Origin: Pythium myriotylum | Taxonomy: Eukaryota > Oomycota > Peronosporomycetes > Pythiales > Pythiaceae | DNA: 64,000 nucleotides | Direction of reading: 5' to 3' | Assembly (NCBI GenBank): GCA_023091665.1 | Contig: JALJCQ010000016.1 | Location: 1,116,001 to 1,180,000, forward strand | In this document: in pieces, positions 13,301-25,028 of the stretch | Layout: every line of letters starts with the position of its first letter | How positions within the stretch are numbered: the first letter of the stretch is position 1 | The notes under the pieces: generated by a model | Databases searched by the model: none | What the model was told of the DNA's origin: nothing | What the model saw: the letters and a program-made list of their open reading frames with translations, nothing else | Program-made: the position numbers and the translations under genes

Positions 13301-16300
13301 TCCACCCTGCGACGCGAGCAGACCCGTGATTGTTTGCAGCACGTAGAAGCATACCTTGTCCAAGCGCGCATCATGGTTATCCGTGTCCGCCACCATCGCA
13401 TCCACGCAATAATGAACAACTATCTCCAACGATTCAAGATCGCCTTGCTGCTTCAGCAGTACGTCTCCGTTCTTCACCGACACCGCACACGTCAAGAACA
13501 GGAGCTCTGCAGCTCGCGCAGCGATATCTAGCCTCTGCTCGTAGTTCGTGGGTGGTGGCGGTACACCTTCCGCCGTACAATGCGACTGGAGCAGGCCCAA
13601 CAACAGGTCGTAACTGTCGAAGATATACTCTCCGAGTCGCTTTGAGTACCGATTACACATCGCAATCAATGAGTCCAGGACGAGCAGCAAGTTTACTGGG
13701 TCGTGTCCCTCGGTTAGCAGGCTGTCGCGAGGGCAAGTTACGATTCGATATGCCTCCCGTAAATCCTCGATCCTAAAAGAAATCGTGTAAGCAAATGATT
13801 TCCCAATTGACCCCATCGTGCATCGTACCTCTGCGTGTAACTATCATGATCGATCTCTTCTACCTGTAGATCGCGAGCTTTCTTCTTGAATGCAGCTCGA
13901 TATGCAGGTTGGAATTCTCGTGACGTCGACTGAAACGCTACGCCCAATACTTTGGCAGCTTCCTCGTAAGTGTATTTGGCTGCTTGGCGCTCAACTTCGT
14001 GGCGCCACTTGCGCGTGAGCTTTTCCATGAAGGCAGTGGGCTGATCGATCACATAGTCGTCTCGCTCGCAAAATTTCCCCAAATATACTCCACCACACCA
14101 AACTTCTTTCTCTAGCTCGGCAAATGTGACAGGTGCCATGGGGCAGAACCGCCAGTGACTCCGCACGTCTTCCTGCAAGTACTCGAGGTAGTCGTCCATA
14201 TGCGCCAAACAATTTTCGCGCAGATGCAGTCGCATGTCACGATTCCAGATCACCTCCGGAGACGATACCGTGCCGTTGAAGATCTGAGTAAACTCTTGAG
14301 CGCTGAAGGCCTCCAACTTGCAGATCAACGCATCTGGGAAGATCCCAGCAAGGGCACTTGTTCCTGCAAAACCATCTTGATGAAGATGAGTTTCCTTGAG
14401 CAGCCCCGCAAAGTCTTCGAAGTTAAGTGTGTCCACCAGGAAGACCATGTAGAACAAGCCCCAAAGGTGGAGCAAGCCACGGTGCGTGATGTCCTCATTC
14501 CCAGTAAGGTACTGCTGCTGCTGCACGGACGACTCATCATAGAGGAAATTAAGTAGTCTGGCCGTTCGCTCACTGAGAAGCGGGTGATTGTATCGCGCGA
14601 TGAGAGGGAGGATGTCACGTACACGTCTCCACATCGACACTTTTGCTCGCACCACAGGGAACAGCGACTGCCGGGTTTGCGGATTCTCAAGTAGTGCGTT
14701 GCTCTGGGCAATAGTCAGCAGCGTCTGGATCGCATCATGAGCGATCTGCAGTGTGTTTAACTCGCCGTGGATGCCAACCTCCCAGCGCAGCTGCAGGTTT
14801 TCCAACAACGGTTGCCCGGAGTTCTCACTGTCGAGCCGCTGTTCACAGACGTCGTCGCCTGTCCGGACTACTCGGGACGCTGGAACGGATACAGATCTGC
14901 TGTTGATCTTGTCTCGGAGTTCATCTACCGACAGAGGGTTGCCAGAGGTCACCTCAGCCTCAGCTTTGATCATCCACACTTGCTTTGGTGGCCCAATGCT
15001 ATGAGTCCGATCGCTCGTGTGTCCTAGCTGAAGCAAGCTCACGATCGTGTCAATAATCGTGTCATCCTCCAGAAGCTTCTTCGAGTTCGGTCTCGCCAAA
15101 GACAGCGCTCGAACAGCTTGCAGGAGGCCTTCTAAAACGGACGTGTGGACGGTGTCTAGCATCAGTTGCACAAGATAGTTGATCTCATCGAGGTCCGTCG
15201 CGGCGCTAAAGCTGGCATAAGCACTCGCAACAATCGCAAGGCCCTTGGTGCACGCAAGAGTCATCTCAAGTTCGTTGTGGTGCTCAGCTTTTATGTTCTC
15301 GCGCAAAATTCGACGATAGAGGTGTTCGACAAGTTTATGGGGTTGGCGAACACCAACGTCATCCGGCTCGTACATCAAAAACTCATCTTCCTGTGATCGC
15401 GGCAACCCACCATTAGGTTCGTTGCTCGACGATGATGTGAGAAGGCCACAAAGCACACGCAAATAGCAACCACCGACGGTTGCTTCCTTTCGGAGACTCG
15501 GGTACTCAACACGAAAGTCTTCGTAGTTCCACACCGCCTTGCCAATGGCTTTGCTGTTCTGGTAAACACCGAACTGCTGAATTTCACGAAGCAGTCCGCG
15601 CTTCAACTCAGCGCGCGTTGTGGCATTCCAGATCAGGTCTACGCGCTCGTGATCTTGGGACAGCGTGTGGAACAGCACGCGAAAATTCTCAGGCTCGCGG
15701 TCGTCGCGCATGAACGCAGCTGTCGCGTTACTTCTTGAGCTGCGCTTGACCTTAGTTGGATGTGGACGTTGGGTCTTGGACTTGGATATTGCGTTTGAAA
15801 TGAAGTCGTAGGCGACGTCACGCTTGCGAACGCGCTGCGTCTCCTCAAAGCCTCCTGATCGAGATGACTCGCGCTTACTTCCGCGCGATGAATCACGCGA
15901 CGTCTCGCTCAGTTGGTCTTCCTCTGACTTCAAATTCCGAGACGACGTGAGTACGAACGACGACTGGAGTTTCTGAAGCATTCGTGACTTGGTGTAGTCA
16001 TTCTCGATCTGTACCACGATGGACTCACGGGCCGAGACAGCCGCAACTGCAAGCGATGCGCGAGTATCGAACGTGGATGCATTGCCAGATCCGTTCCGTG
16101 ACGGTGGTGCCTCAGCGAAGTGGCCGTTCGAAGACGAACGAGGGCCAAAACTCTGCATCGCGCTCAACCGTGGGCCAGTTGAATTCGACCACCCGTCGTG
16201 ACCGTACAATTGCTCATCACTGAGCGTCGACAACCGGAGAAGCTCGTCGGCGCTGCTTCCATTTGACTGTTCCCGCTCAATTTGATCCATCTCGTTGAGC

Positions 16301-19029
16301 TCCGCGGCTGAGGGCATCGGTTCGTCCAGTAGTGGGATAAAGCCTGCTGGAAGGATGCGAGCAAGAAGCTGCTTGGATGGAGGATGATGGCTCATCCATA
16401 GCGAGATGAGGTACCGACTAACTGAGCGCTGATCGAATGATGGGTCGAAGATAGATTGGTAGAAATGACGAAGCACGATGCCTTCAGCAAGCGCGGCATC
16501 TCGGATCTGCGTGGCGACAGCTGGATCGCATTCTTCGACAATGGCTTTCAGCAGCAGCGTGCACGCCTCCACGGTCGTCGCACATCGAGACTGAAAGAGC
16601 ACTTTAAGCAGCGTTCCGTAGAACTTGGCCGTCTCTGCGATGATGAGCTGGAACTCCCCGGGTGCCGTGGTCACCTTACGTGAACACAAACTGCCTTCGA
16701 GGGTCTGGAGGAGGCCCATAATCACGAGCGGCCCAACCGGGAATCGTGCTTGAGCAGTCGGAGCTGAGCCCTTGATATCTACGCCACCGAGGTGACCCAC
16801 AAGTGTTTGAACAAGCTGGGAGTTCCCAAGTAGCACCGACTTGTTGTAGGCCTCAACCTCCTCACTGGATCGTAGCGATGGTCCGTCGAGTTCTATACAA
16901 TTACACGCCGCGTTTGTTAACGAGACTCAGAGACAGCGAAGACACCGAACAACTTACTGATAGATGGAGGGACTGTGTGCACAGTGAGCTTCTTCAGCAA
17001 TAGCGTTGTCCAGAAGACGGCGAACTCGTCGCCTCGGGCGAGGAGGTTAGTTAGTGCCTCTGCCAGCTGAGGGACCTGGGCTACCTCGCGGAATCCGTAA
17101 TACGACGATGAGATGCGGAACATCGCCTGGAGCAGTGTAACGGCCGAACGAGAGGCGATCGGTGTGCCCTTGGAGATGAAAAACAACTGCGCACCGATCG
17201 GACGCAGCGCCTCCACAATAATGCTCTGCTTCGTGTCGTAAAGGATCCCGCTTGCCGGCACGTTCGCGTTGAACTCTTGTACGATGGAAATGAACCTACG
17301 CAAGCACGCCTCCAAATCAGTCGAATCGCCCCGCCCCATGGTCTCGCATGTATCCCACGTACCCCCTGTCAGAAGATCGTCGGGACCCACTAATCTTGCC
17401 AACAGCCGTCATCCTTTGCAGAAAGCAGATACCGATCGAAGTGTCGCCGAAGAACGAGTGCGTTTCGGCTGTATCCTCTGTCGCAAAGCACGGCAGCAGG
17501 CGGAGGCCTCGCTCGTTTGGCGTGCTCGTGATGAAGAGCTCCGAGTTCTCGTTGCACGCAACGCACAGATCGTAGATCGCAGCCAGCACGCCGTCGCGGT
17601 CGTCTGATGAGTAGTGGCTTGCCGTTGTGCCGTTTAAGAACTGGACGTCGAAGTCGCTCTGGTTGCGTGCTGAACGCACCAACACGTAAATCTGGCCGTA
17701 GGGGTAGCACGACACAACCCCTCCTTCCATGTCCAATTCCACAAGGTGGTTTTGATGGAGTGATAGGGTGCGATCGATAGGCGTCGAATACTTGCGCGTG
17801 ATCTTGCGCACGCGGAACTGGACGAACGGCTGCCCGACGTTGGTGCCGTACACACGTCGCTCCTCCTGGACACTGGCGACAGTGAGGCCGTTGCGTGAGG
17901 GTAGCGAGAGTCCGATGCTTGAGGCCGCCGCGTTGATCTGCGAAACAATTTGACTGCGGCGCTCGCTGAAGAATAGCCGCTGGCGTCCGCCGTAGCTAAA
18001 CGCAAAGCCGTCGCCCGAGCTGTGAAGCATCGACAGGTGGTTCATTTCGACGTACAAGTACGAGGACCGCGGCGAGCCATCGCGGCGCAGAAACGAGATG
18101 CCGTCCTTGCCCACCTCGATAAGGCCGTCCAGGTTCATACCGCGGCGACTCCACTTGGTGCACGGGTACTGAGTCTGCGTGCTCGACCCGCGCGAGTTTG
18201 AGCGCTCGATCTGGCGGTACAAATCCGAAAGCAAGTGCGATCGGAAGCGGCAGCGCAGCTTGAGCTGTTCGTCTTTCTTGACGCCCTTGATGAAGAGCGT
18301 GAAGCCTTCGTTGTCGCCGTCTTCAAGCGCGACGTTGAGCAGCGAGGAAAGCGGCCACGTGTTCGTGACTTCAAAGTCCTTCGGGTCGATCGTGCAGATG
18401 CGCGTCGGGCCAAGCGCAAAGATGCGTTCGTACTTGCCTCGCCACGAGACCTTGATCACCTGGTACTTGGCCACGTACTCTTCGATCGGCGTCTCGCTCA
18501 GGAACGACAGCGTGTCCTTGACCGACCGCATGGAGCCCAGCGGCGTGCGCGACGAGCGCATCGACGACGCGGCCGTCGGCACTTCCGAGTGCGGCGGCAC
18601 GGGCGTCGCGTAGGGCACGTAGCCCATCGAAGGCGCCGAGGCCATGCGCGGCATCGACGCCGGGGCCGGCGCGGTCACCGCGGTCGGGAAGAGCGGCGAG
18701 AGCGGGACGTCGCCCGGCGCCGGCGCGCGCACCTCGTGGCCGTTGAGGATGGTCGTGTCGCGGCCGCGGATGTCGTCGATGTCGACGCCGTCGCCGTAGG
18801 CGTCGAAGTTGAAGCTCGTGCTCGTGAGGCCGTTCTCGCGGCGCGCGGCATAGCTCTCGTGGTGGCTGTCGACGTCGAACTCGTCGCTGTGGATCTGCGA
18901 GTGCGACTGCGAGCGCGAGGGCGCGCCGTAGCTGCTGTCGCCGTAGCTGCTCGAGAGCCGCTTGTCCATGGAGACAGCGAGGAAGGAGTGGGCGGGCCCC
19001 TCGCCTTTTCGCCTTCCGTTGCCCATCAA
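10345..19029 (-). CDS. DNAJC13: DNAJC13/RME-8-like endosomal protein with degenerate J domain (6 exons)
   Basis: Six exons join in frame to about 2,791 residues: 19029-17363, 17295-16958, 16892-13829, 13772-11466, 11404-11239 and 11178-10345. The N-terminus has a low-complexity leader and then the RME-8 PH-like region (VIKVSWRGKYERIFALG, then DFEVTNTWP). Four IWN-type repeats, diagnostic of RME-8, appear as LIWNATTRAEL, VIWNRDMRLHL, LFWNDEMRQEL and LMWNAAAREFL. The rest is armadillo-like helical repeat. The J-domain region spans the exon 3/4 border (YEEAAKVLGV, then AYRAAFKKKARDL); HPD is replaced by ARD. RME-8 works with Hsc70 and the retromer/SNX system on endosomes, but this copy may not stimulate Hsc70. 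The start is uncertain: a Met at 18969 (MDKRLSSSYG) is the alternative. Confidence 0.88.
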
Positions 19030-19207
19030 GGGATGGACACACGGGACATGTGCATGTTGCGCGGATGTTGCGCGGCGTAAACAGCTGGCACGAGTCTCAG
19101 ATATAATCTGAGAGCGGAAATATTCGTGTTTTTTGGAGAGGGTATACGTGTATACTGTATAGTGACGTGGTATACGTCACACAGAAAGACTCGGGTGAGC
19201 AGCTCAC
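19030..19207. promoter_or_regulatory. Divergent intergenic region (RME-8 / FAM210-like)
   Basis: 178 bp separate the starts of two divergent genes, so promoters for both must lie here or in the leaders. A GAGCAGCTCACTTGATG stretch just before the + strand gene resembles the oomycete initiator core (GCTCAYTT). A short TATACGTGTATACTG tract at about 19143 is AT-rich. No other element is clear. Confidence 0.35.
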
Positions 19208-20245
19208 TTGATGATGATGATGACAATGATCGCGCGACCGATCTCCTGGACGACGACCTCGCGCCGCGGCGCCGCGCTCACGCGCAGTCTGCTAGTGGCC
19301 AAGTCGGCGCCGTGCGCTGTACAGAGCCGTGCGCGCGAGATCGCGCCGCTCGCGGCTCACACGGCCGTCGGGAAGACCCGGTACACGACGCAGGCCTCGC
19401 CCGAGGACCCCGAGAGCTCGGCGCCGGGCTCGACGGGCTTCCTGGACCGCGTCGTGGCCAAGCTCAACGATGGGATCCGTAAGAATCCGGCTGAGACGAT
19501 TGCTGTGTTATTCGCGTCCGACATCGGCAGCATCGGTGCGATGTATGGGCTCCTCTCGGTCTCTGGTATGTCAGTCGTTGGTGTCTCACGCACCAAAATT
19601 TTTCCCATTTTTTGTTGTTGATGGGGGATTGCTCACCTTCCCACTCGACATGGCGCACAATCAGGCATCGAGTTCTCGCCCGAGTTCGCATTAGCGTTCG
19701 CTGCAAGTCGCCCGTTCCGACGCATCCGACTGCCGCTGGATCTGGCCTCGGCGGCCGTCGTGGCCAAGGTCTTCCCGGCCTTCTCGCGCGTGCGGCTCTC
19801 GGAGCTGACCAATGTCATGCCAGGGTGAGCTCACACCTCTCACGACCCATAGCTCTCCTCGTTCTGACACGGTCGCCAATGGGTATTTGTGCATCGTCTC
19901 AGGAGCCGCGAGCGGGCAGCCAAGGCTGCCGAGGCCGCCGGTAACTCGCTCGTGTCCAAGTCGATGGACAAGATGTTCAACGTCGTCGACAGCTACGGCG
20001 CCGCGTACATGATGGGCTCGCGGCTCATGGGCGTCGGCGTCGTCTCGGTGCTCTACGTGCTCATCAAGCAGGGCGTCGACGTCATGCCGATCCTCGCCAA
20101 GCTCGGCGTCGACGAGGTCGGCTCGGCGCTTGGCTCGTACGCCGCGGCCGTCGTCTTCTCCTCGGCCTTCTACCCCGTCACGCTCGGCATCACGGGCTAC
20201 ATTGTGCCCGTCGTCGCGCGCCTGCGCAAGACGCTGCTCCCCTGA
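19208..20245 (+). CDS. Putative mitochondrial membrane protein, FAM210/DUF1279-like
   Basis: Three exons (19208-19565, 19665-19824, 19903-20245) give about 286 residues. The first codons are an ATG repeat, so the start may be any of several Met codons up to 19226. The N-terminus is rich in Arg, Ser and Ala without acidic residues (SRRGAALTRSLLVAK), typical of a mitochondrial targeting peptide. The middle and C-terminal parts contain two hydrophobic segments, around VLFASDIGSIGAMYGLLSV and VGVVSVLYVLIKQGVDVMPIL, the latter followed by YAAAVVFSSAFYPVTLGITG. The arrangement (Tyr/Gly helix, GVDV loop, second helix with Pro-Val-T and a final VVARLRK) resembles DUF1279/FAM210 proteins of the mitochondrial inner membrane. 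Family membership is a judgement by eye; function is not assigned. Confidence 0.55.
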
Positions 20246-20356
20246 AGGGATCCATCCATATAGTAGAGTCCACTGTCCCATGGATAGTCGTCGCCATACC
20301 TAATCAAAATCAGTTTGCTTTCGTCAAGATCAGTTGACTCGAGGCTTGAGTAAGCA

Positions 20357-20373
20357 GCTCACTTTCATCCGAC
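20357..20373 (+). promoter_or_regulatory. Oomycete-type initiator upstream of the Kir gene
   Basis: GCTCACTTTCATCCGAC, about 35-50 bp before the ATG at 20406, is close to the oomycete core promoter initiator GCTCATTYYNCAWTTT. Basis: motif match by eye and the known short 5' leaders of oomycete genes. Confidence 0.4.
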
Positions 20374-20405
20374 AGTTGCCTTCTGAACACCTGCCGACCA
20401 GGGCC

Positions 20406-23400
20406 ATGGCGCCGTCTCGGAAGCGGACGGTCGTGGAGGCCAAGGCCGTGGCGCGGCGCGGCGCCGGCGCCTGCGCATGCCTCTCGCGCCCGCACAGCGA
20501 CGGGCTCTGCGAGCTCAACGTCTGGCAGGGCACGACGCTCGAGCCGGCGGCGACGCGTCTGCTGCGGCCGCGTCTGCCCATCGTCAAGTACAAGGAGCTC
20601 ACGCTCGACGGGCTCTCGGGCTTCATGTACCGTCTCGTGCTCTTCCGCTGGGCGCCACTGCTCGCGCTCTTTGGTGCCATCTACATCGCGGTCGTCGGCG
20701 TCTTTGCGCTCTTCTTCGCGCTCTGCAACGAGTGAGTAGTGGGGCTGAGGGAACCTGCCACGTCTCCGAGATTTTTTTTTTTTTTTACGTGGCGTGTCTG
20801 TGTAGGAACCTCGCGGTGCACGAATCCAAGGCACGCGACTATTTCAACCTGAGCATCCAGACCATGGCCACGATCGGTGCGAGTGTAGTTCTTTGTCTTT
20901 GGGATGCCTTGGCGATGATCGAGTTAACCGTTCTGGTGGTGGCTGCCGTAGGCTACGGCGTGCTGTTCCCCAAGGACTCGTGCTCCAACTGGGTCGCAGT
21001 GTTCGAATCATTCGTGTCGATGATCGTCATCTCGCTCATGACGGGCATCGCGTTCGTCAAGTTTGCACGGCCACGGCCCCACATGATCTTCAGCGAGACC
21101 TTCACGGTGTCGCAGCGAGCCGACGGTGGGGGACTCGAGATGCGTTTTCGCATCGTCAACGGCACGCGACGAGAGCTGATCATGAAGGGCGAGATCCTCG
21201 AGGTCAGCTTCAAGCTCATTCTCATGCGGATTGAGGTACGGCCCATCCAAAAGTTGCTTGTTAAGGTGACGAGTTTGTGAATGATACGAGTCGTAGGAGA
21301 CAAAACGTGGGGAGAAGAAGATGTGCTACTACGATTTGCATCTGAAAACCACCAGCTACATCACGCTGCGGTATGTGGTGGAGTATTTTCGACTACGATT
21401 CATTAGGCGGCGCTAAAATCCCTATTCGATAGGTTGGAGGCCGACATTATCCACGAGATCGAAGGAGACAGTCCATTCTACGGTATGACACGAGACGACT
21501 TGGCCAAGTCCGACTTTTTGCTGATCCTGATGATGTCGGGCGTGGATGAGACTCTCCACGATATGGTGCACCAGCAGTTTGAGTACTCGCACGAGCACTT
21601 GCGCTGGGGCGAAAAGTTTGTGCCGCTGCTCGCTTGGGACCGGAATACTAACTACATTGAACTTGACTTCGACAAAGTCTCCGCGACGGTGCCGGCACCG
21701 ATTGAGGAGTCTCAGTACCCCAGCTTGCCGGATAATCTGCGAATCACTATCAACCGTATCGACGAGACTAGGCTCAGTACAACGACCGAGGGGAATGTAG
21801 ATATGACCGACGAGCTGGATGATTCCCTCATCAATGTAGCTGGCGACGAGGATGCGTATGATACTGCGCGAATCGGTCACTCATGGTTGGCACCACCTCC
21901 GTCCACCAACGCTGGGGGAACATCTAACGTCGACTACAGCGATCTGGAGTCGATACGTAGCTTTCAAGAAGACCAAAAATCGGTATCAGATGTGCCAAAC
22001 TCGAGGTTTTCACCTACTGCAGAAGAAGACGACAGCAATAGTGGCGACGGCGGAGGAAGAAAGAGCGTTGTGTCGACAAGCACTAACTCAGGTTCCGACA
22101 ATGACGAGCGTCACGAAACAACACCGATGCACCACGTCCGCTTTGATAGTCGAAGAAGCACCGCCGCCATTCGCTTCCCACGGATCAGTCGTCGTCATCG
22201 TCGAGGGGTTAGCAACCCGCTGCAGCCGGCTGGGAATCGACGACGCCACACACACGAACCGCATCGCGATCTACACGAAGAGCCTATGAGCCTATTACGT
22301 CGGCGAGTTCGTTTCAAGAATCACCCGCTGAGTCGCTTCTCCAAAGGGCTTTACTACCGAGCACTCGAGACTTCGTGGTTCCGCCTCTTCCTTTATCTGG
22401 CGTTTATCTACTTCGCATCGATCGCTTTTATCGCGCTCTTGATGCATCTTTCGGTACGACCGGCTGCTGCTTACTTGGCTGACTGTGTGAACCACCCTCA
22501 TCCTGATTCTGCGTAGTCTGGAGAGGCTGTTCTCAACCCTGGAAATGTCGAAGTAGCTCGTCCGTACGAACGCATCTTTTTCTTCTGCGCCCAAACGATC
22601 TCGACGATTGGCTATGGGGCACTCGCTCCAAACCCATCCAATGACGCGGTGAATTTCTACGTTTGCCTTCTCTCCGTCGCAGGGATGATTGTGTCCACTC
22701 TAGTCACAGGTGAGAATGCTTTTGCTTTGGATCCCCGCAAACGAGCTATACCTGAGCCTCTTGTTTGTCAGGTCTCGCTTGGGCCAAATTCTCGATTCCT
22801 AAGGCGTCAACGATCGCTTTCAGTGACTACCTTTTGCTCACAGCGTTTCACTCGCATCGAGCGATCATGTTTCGTGCAGCGAATACGCGGCAATATGGTG
22901 CGATAATTGAAGGTTCCTTTCGGTACGAGGGAATGTGCGTTGCGGTTGTGCTACCATGAGGGATTGACGAAGTGTTTCGTTGGGGTGTGCACAGAGTGAG
23001 CGTTGTCATTCTAAACCAGCGTCTCGGTCACAAAGAGACCCATGAACTCAAGCTCGTTCGCAACGTGTGGCCCATCGTCCAACTGGCAGCGACCGTGACG
23101 CATATCATCGACGAGGATTCTCCGTTGTTCGACATTTCCACCGACGAACTGCTGTCGGGCCGACACTTCTTTGTCGTTCTGTTTTCTGGCCTGGACCCCA
23201 TCGTGGGCGAGAACATGTTCTCGCGGAAGACCTACCACAGCTGTGACATCCTCGTAGGACATCACTTCGTCGACAACATCAAGCTCGCTCCAGACGGCGT
23301 CCACGTCGACCTCGAGGCAATGAATGACACGACACTAACACCAGAGATCGACCTGAGAGAGTCACGGTTGTACCCCGCCACCACCAGGGACCACCCGAAC

Positions 23401-23553
23401 GTTGAGGAGGACTCGGACCAGCCACCTGCGGATCGGATATATCCAGTCGATGCAAAATCCGACGAAAACTCACGGCTCCAGCGATGGCAACAATCTGAAC
23501 TGGAAGACGCAGCTGGCATGAGCCCGCGCGCCGCCCAGTATGTGCTTATGTAA
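20406..23553 (+). CDS. Tandem inward-rectifier K+ channel: two Kir units in one polypeptide
   Basis: Eight exons join in frame to about 892 residues: 20406-20731, 20806-20876, 20952-21235, 21297-21370, 21433-22453, 22517-22709, 22772-22922 and 22995-23553. Unit 1 has M1 (FRWAPLLALFGAIYIAV), a pore with filter TIGYG at residues 131-135, M2 (VSMIVISLMTGIAFVKF), then the Kir cytoplasmic immunoglobulin-like domain (FSETFTV, RFRIVNGTRREL, IIHEIEGDSPFYG). A charged linker rich in Asp, Ser and Arg leads directly into unit 2: M1 (WFRLFLYLAFIYFASIAFI), filter TIGYG at 622-626, M2 and a second cytoplasmic domain (IPKASTIAFSDYLLL, IIDEDSPLFD). Exon 5 alone spans the end of unit 1 and M1 of unit 2, so these are not two adjacent genes. 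Canonical Kir channels are tetramers of single-unit subunits; this one could assemble as a dimer (inference). Confidence 0.88.
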
Positions 23554-23646
23554 CCATTGAACAGTAATGGGAGACAGCCTGACGAGTAGTCTAGGAAGAC
23601 AGCTCCACTGTATTCATCGTGCACTCTATCACCACGAACTCACTCT

Positions 23647-24084
23647 CTACACGCCGATGTCTTCGTTCCAGAGCGCGGGCTTGTCGCGGATGAACTCCTC
23701 CATGAGCCGGATGCACGTCTCGTCCTGCACGACTGTCACGTCGACACCACGCGAGCGCACGTACTCCTCGGGGCCTTGGAACGTGCGGTTCTCCCCCACG
23801 ATGACCTTGGGGATCTTGTAAAGCAGCACGGCGCCGCTGCACATGTCGCACGGTGACAGCGTCGAGTAGAGCGTCGCCTTAGCATAGTCGGCGGCCGTGA
23901 GCCGCCCAGCAGCTTCGAGGCAGTCCATCTCGGCGTGGAGCACGGCGCTGCCGCGCTGCACTCGGCGGTTGTGGCCGCGCGCGACCACGCGGCCGTCGAT
24001 CACCAGCACGGAGCCGATGGGGATGCCGCCCTCGGCGAGCCCGAGCTCGGCTTCTTTCACGGCCTCGGCGAGAAACGGGTCCAT
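23647..24084 (-). CDS. FCY1: Cytosine deaminase (yeast FCY1 type)
   Basis: 145 residues from the Met at 24084. The open frame continues upstream, but that sequence does not resemble the family. The zinc/catalytic motif is complete: LHAEMD (His50 ligand, Glu52 proton shuttle) and SPCDMC (Cys79 and Cys82 ligands). Further FCY1-specific stretches are IPIGSVLV, RGHNRRVQRGSA, VGENRTFQGPEEY and the C-terminal DKPALWNEDIG. The enzyme converts cytosine to uracil in pyrimidine salvage and acts in the cytosol as a dimer. Animals lack this family. Length matches the yeast enzyme (about 158). Its 3' end is 94 bp from the Kir gene stop, in convergent orientation. Confidence 0.92.
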   Translation of the reverse strand: MDPFLAEAVKEAELGLAEGGIPIGSVLVIDGRVVARGHNRRVQRGSAVLHAEMDCLEAAGRLTAADYAKATLYSTLSPCDMCSGAVLLYKIPKVIVGENRTFQGPEEYVRSRGVDVTVVQDETCIRLMEEFIRDKPALWNEDIGV

Positions 24085-25028
24085 CTTCTTGTCACGGTTC
24101 CAATTGCCCACTGAGCAGCTCCAGTCCACGCGCCGAGAAAGGCAGCATTGGATTGCGAAAGTAGCCCCGGTAGTTTGAACAATCACGAGGTTGGGGGAGT
24201 CATCGATTATGGTTGGGTCTCCGATGGTGCGACTGATACACGATACCGTTGTAGACCCAGTGTGTCGTGATGGAAACGCTTGAAGACACGTCACTGCCGG
24301 GGAATTGGTCAACGGCAGCAGCCTCCAGGGGCGCTGACTCGACGCTGGGCTTGTGCGTGGCTGTTCGGACTCGTCAATAGATCCAGTGTTTGCTCTATCG
24401 ATGACGAAAGCTCTTGTGAGCGTGAGCATAAGTTGATCGCTGATTGATTGCAAGCCAAACCAGTTGCACTCACCGCCAAGATCGTACCGCTCGAAGAACG
24501 TGGTAGCATTCGGCTTAGTCCGCTTGGCACCGACGATGGAACTCCCCGGTTCCAAGCCGCAGTGCAGCTGGATCGTTCCCAGACTGGCGCGGGTTACATC
24601 AGAGAGAGCTTCTGGTCACTCGCACCCGCATTGTCCGTTGCATCGATTCGTAGTCTTGATCTTGGGCGTAGAGATTGCCAACGACCATGTGCGAGGCCAC
24701 GGCGGCGATGGGGACCACGTGTCCTTCCAGCCAAATGAGCCATGATGACATCGGCATTTTTCGTCCACGAAAACTTCTTGTGGCCACCGAGGAGAATTGA
24801 CCGAGGTCTCCTCATATCCTTGACAGTGCATCCCATGGCGTCAACGGTTCGACGAATGCAAGGTCCCCGAGTCGAATCGAGGGCAGCCCATGTTGAAGTC
24901 ACAAAACCGGCCAGCACTTGATCGACTGACGACGTATTCATTGGTCTGGTGTGCGTGTGTGTACCCGGTCACTAAAGCGAGGAGTTGACCCGGCGAGGAG
25001 GTCATTCCGCCATCTTCGAAAAATCAGG
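24085..25028. other. Intergenic stretch with no assignable gene
   Basis: About 940 bp between the cytosine deaminase start and pyroglutamyl-peptidase. The minus strand has broken open frames (24085-24555 and 24594-24941) with no recognisable domain. They could be a decayed gene or chance ORFs. The deaminase promoter presumably lies in the first 200 bp. No RNA gene or repeat is evident. Confidence 0.5.
25001..25018 (+). promoter_or_regulatory. Oomycete initiator upstream of pyroglutamyl-peptidase
   Basis: GTCATTCCGCCATCTTCG ends about 11 bp before the ATG at 25029. It matches the oomycete initiator pattern (TCATTYY followed by an A/T-T-T core) and so fixes a very short 5' leader. Confidence 0.55.

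Noticed and set aside
18235..19080. 281-residue plus-strand open frame
   Set aside because: Antisense to the low-complexity leader of RME-8; Arg/Val/Ala shadow composition.
24085..24941. Decayed transposase upstream of cytosine deaminase
   Set aside because: Broken frames lack any recognisable transposase motif; left as unassigned intergenic DNA.
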